DNA of 6,430 nucleotides from positions 1-6,430 of the forward strand of contig JASHQT010000486.1 in assembly GCA_030039005.1 (NCBI GenBank), in the 5' to 3' direction. The notes beneath the pieces were generated by a model that was not told the origin of the DNA, ran no database searches, and worked only from the letters and a program-made list of their open reading frames with translations. The stretch's first letter is position 1. Every line of letters begins with the position of its first letter. Origin of the DNA: Bryobacteraceae bacterium. GTDB taxonomy: Bacteria; Acidobacteriota; Terriglobia; Bryobacterales; Bryobacteraceae. A program made the position numbers and the translations under genes. This document shows, piece after piece, positions 5,472-6,430 of the stretch.

Positions 5472-6430
5472 CTACTTGATCTTTTTCATCCAGGCCAGGA
5501 TCGGCCCGGACACGGTCTTATCAGAGGTGCCAATCGAAAATACTTCCGACATGTGGCTTTCGGCTTTGAAATACAACAGCGTGGGGCAATGGGAGGGCCC
5601 CTCCTTGCACAGCTCGTCGTGCAGGACCTGGTTGAACGGCATGACGCCGCCGTCCACGCTCGGGTCGGCGCCCGGATCGAGCTCCGCGCTGGCCAAAATG
5701 ATTTTCACGGTGGTTTTCTTCAACTCAGGCAGACTCGATCGTGCCAGACGCGTCGCGGCATCCACCGGAGGACCGCCAAAACCGGCAGGCGGTCTGCCGC
5801 CGGGTTGTCCCGGCGCTCTGGCTGGCGGACCAAACGACGCGTCGGGACCGCCGGGCTGTCCTTCCGTCCGTCCAGGAAGCGCGCCGGCTGAAGACATGGC
5901 TGCACCAGCGGCAAGGCCGCAGGTTTTCCCCGAATCCGTCAACGCGGCGAACGGGTTTGACCCGGGCTTCGGCGGCGGCACTTCCAGCGGCGCGATATCG
6001 AAAGCCGCAGGCGACATGAAGATCACGCCTTTCACGCCCACCCCCTGGGGTCCCCACAGCTCCGGCCGGCCGATGTACGTGCCCAGCGGATTGTTGCCCG
6101 CCGAGTGCGCCCAAATGAACATGCGATCGGGATTGCCGTGATACTTCGAGATGTTCGCTTCCACCCACTGGATCATGGCCGAAATGTCTTTGGCGCCGCC
6201 ATCCCAGCTCTGCCCCGCATGGCGCTGCATATTCACGCCCACCATGCCGTTCTGCGTTGCCCAGCGCATGATGTTGTCGTAAAACGCATTCGCCTCTTTG
6301 TCCTGCAGCTCGATTTTATTGCCGCCGCCGCCCGGGACATAGATTAGAACTGGCCGCGACGCAGCCCCTTTCTCCGCAGTAAAGATATCGACGACATCTT
6401 TGGCATTGGGACCGAATGATTGATCGCGAA
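5472..6430 (-). CDS. Alpha/beta-hydrolase (carboxylesterase-like), 5' end outside window
   Basis: The frame stays open to the right edge, so it is partial: 318 residues are visible, counted from the codon at 6428. An ATG at 6269 is not the start, because clear hydrolase sequence lies before it (PVLIYVPGGGGNKIELQDKE, residues 26-45). The parts of the fold seen are an oxyanion-hole loop PGGGG at 32-36, the nucleophile elbow AHSAGN with Ser109, a probable acid in ASAELDPG with Asp251, and a catalytic His292 in ESHMSEVFSIGT. The elbow has Ala rather than Gly in its first position. Between nucleophile and acid, about residues 154-222 are Pro/Gly/Ala-rich, with GQPGG repeated 17 residues apart. Such enzymes hydrolyse esters or similar bonds; the substrate is not predictable. 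Any signal peptide would be off the window. It precedes an ECF sigma gene by 40 bases and may be co-transcribed with it. Confidence 0.85.
   Translation of the reverse strand, partial: RDQSFGPNAKDVVDIFTAEKGAASRPVLIYVPGGGGNKIELQDKEANAFYDNIMRWATQNGMVGVNMQRHAGQSWDGGAKDISAMIQWVEANISKYHGNPDRMFIWAHSAGNNPLGTYIGRPELWGPQGVGVKGVIFMSPAAFDIAPLEVPPPKPGSNPFAALTDSGKTCGLAAGAAMSSAGALPGRTEGQPGGPDASFGPPARAPGQPGGRPPAGFGGPPVDAATRLARSSLPELKKTTVKIILASAELDPGADPSVDGGVMPFNQVLHDELCKEGPSHCPTLLYFKAESHMSEVFSIGTSDKTVSGPILAWMKKIK
5797..5861. repeat. Imperfect 14-base direct repeat inside the hydrolase gene
   Basis: CCGCCGGGTTGTCC (5797-5810) recurs as CCGCCGGGCTGTCC (5848-5861), 13 of 14 bases identical, 51 bases apart. Because 51 is a multiple of three, it encodes the duplicated GQPGG of the Pro/Gly-rich segment in frame. 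It looks like slippage or duplication that expanded a linker. Confidence 0.55.

Noticed and set aside
5476..6141. 221-residue + strand frame opposite the hydrolase, Pro/Gly-rich
   Set aside because: It is the complement of the hydrolase; the Pro/Gly richness is a by-product of the repeat-rich segment, and the catalytic motifs are on the - strand.

Overview
The window is GC-rich chromosomal DNA from a bacterium. The gene types look most like Acidobacteriota (Solibacter/Bryobacter-like). This placement is an inference from three things: a TolB-like plus TPR regulator with an acidobacterial style of N-terminal domain, a secreted DinB-like protein, and a small Cys/His-rich protein with a CxxC knuckle. 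No rRNA, tRNA, CRISPR array, transposase, integrase or phage gene is visible.

Left part, + strand. A small putative zinc-ribbon protein lies at the left edge (7-228, possibly starting outside the window). About 330 bases without a convincing gene follow. Next come a secreted DinB-like protein (565-1095), a 600-residue cytoplasmic protein with a winged-helix-like N-terminus, a TolB-like domain and a TPR array (1204-3006), and an exported TPR protein of 370 residues with kinesin-light-chain-type spacing (3087-4199). Two starts were moved from the longest open frame because clear ribosome binding sites support GTG codons at 565 and 1204. A likely -10 element at 1158-1166 lies inside the longest version of the regulator frame and supports the shorter start.

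Right part, - strand, convergent with the left part. Read in transcription order it is an alpha/beta-hydrolase (6430 to 5472, 5' end outside the window), an ECF sigma factor (5431 to 4793) and its anti-sigma factor (4800 to 4210). Sigma and anti-sigma overlap by 8 bases, the usual sign of a coupled pair. The hydrolase stop is 40 bases before the sigma start, so the three may share a transcript.

How they may work together: the - strand genes form an envelope-signalling module in which the membrane-spanning anti-sigma holds the sigma factor until its outer domain senses something. The + strand regulator and the exported TPR protein next to it are probably functionally linked, but their targets cannot be read from the sequence. 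The most distinctive observations are a CxxCH motif at the very end of the anti-sigma factor's extracytoplasmic domain, a Pro/Gly-rich insertion with an internal repeat in the hydrolase, and the small CxxC protein. I see no evidence for a wholly new multi-gene system.
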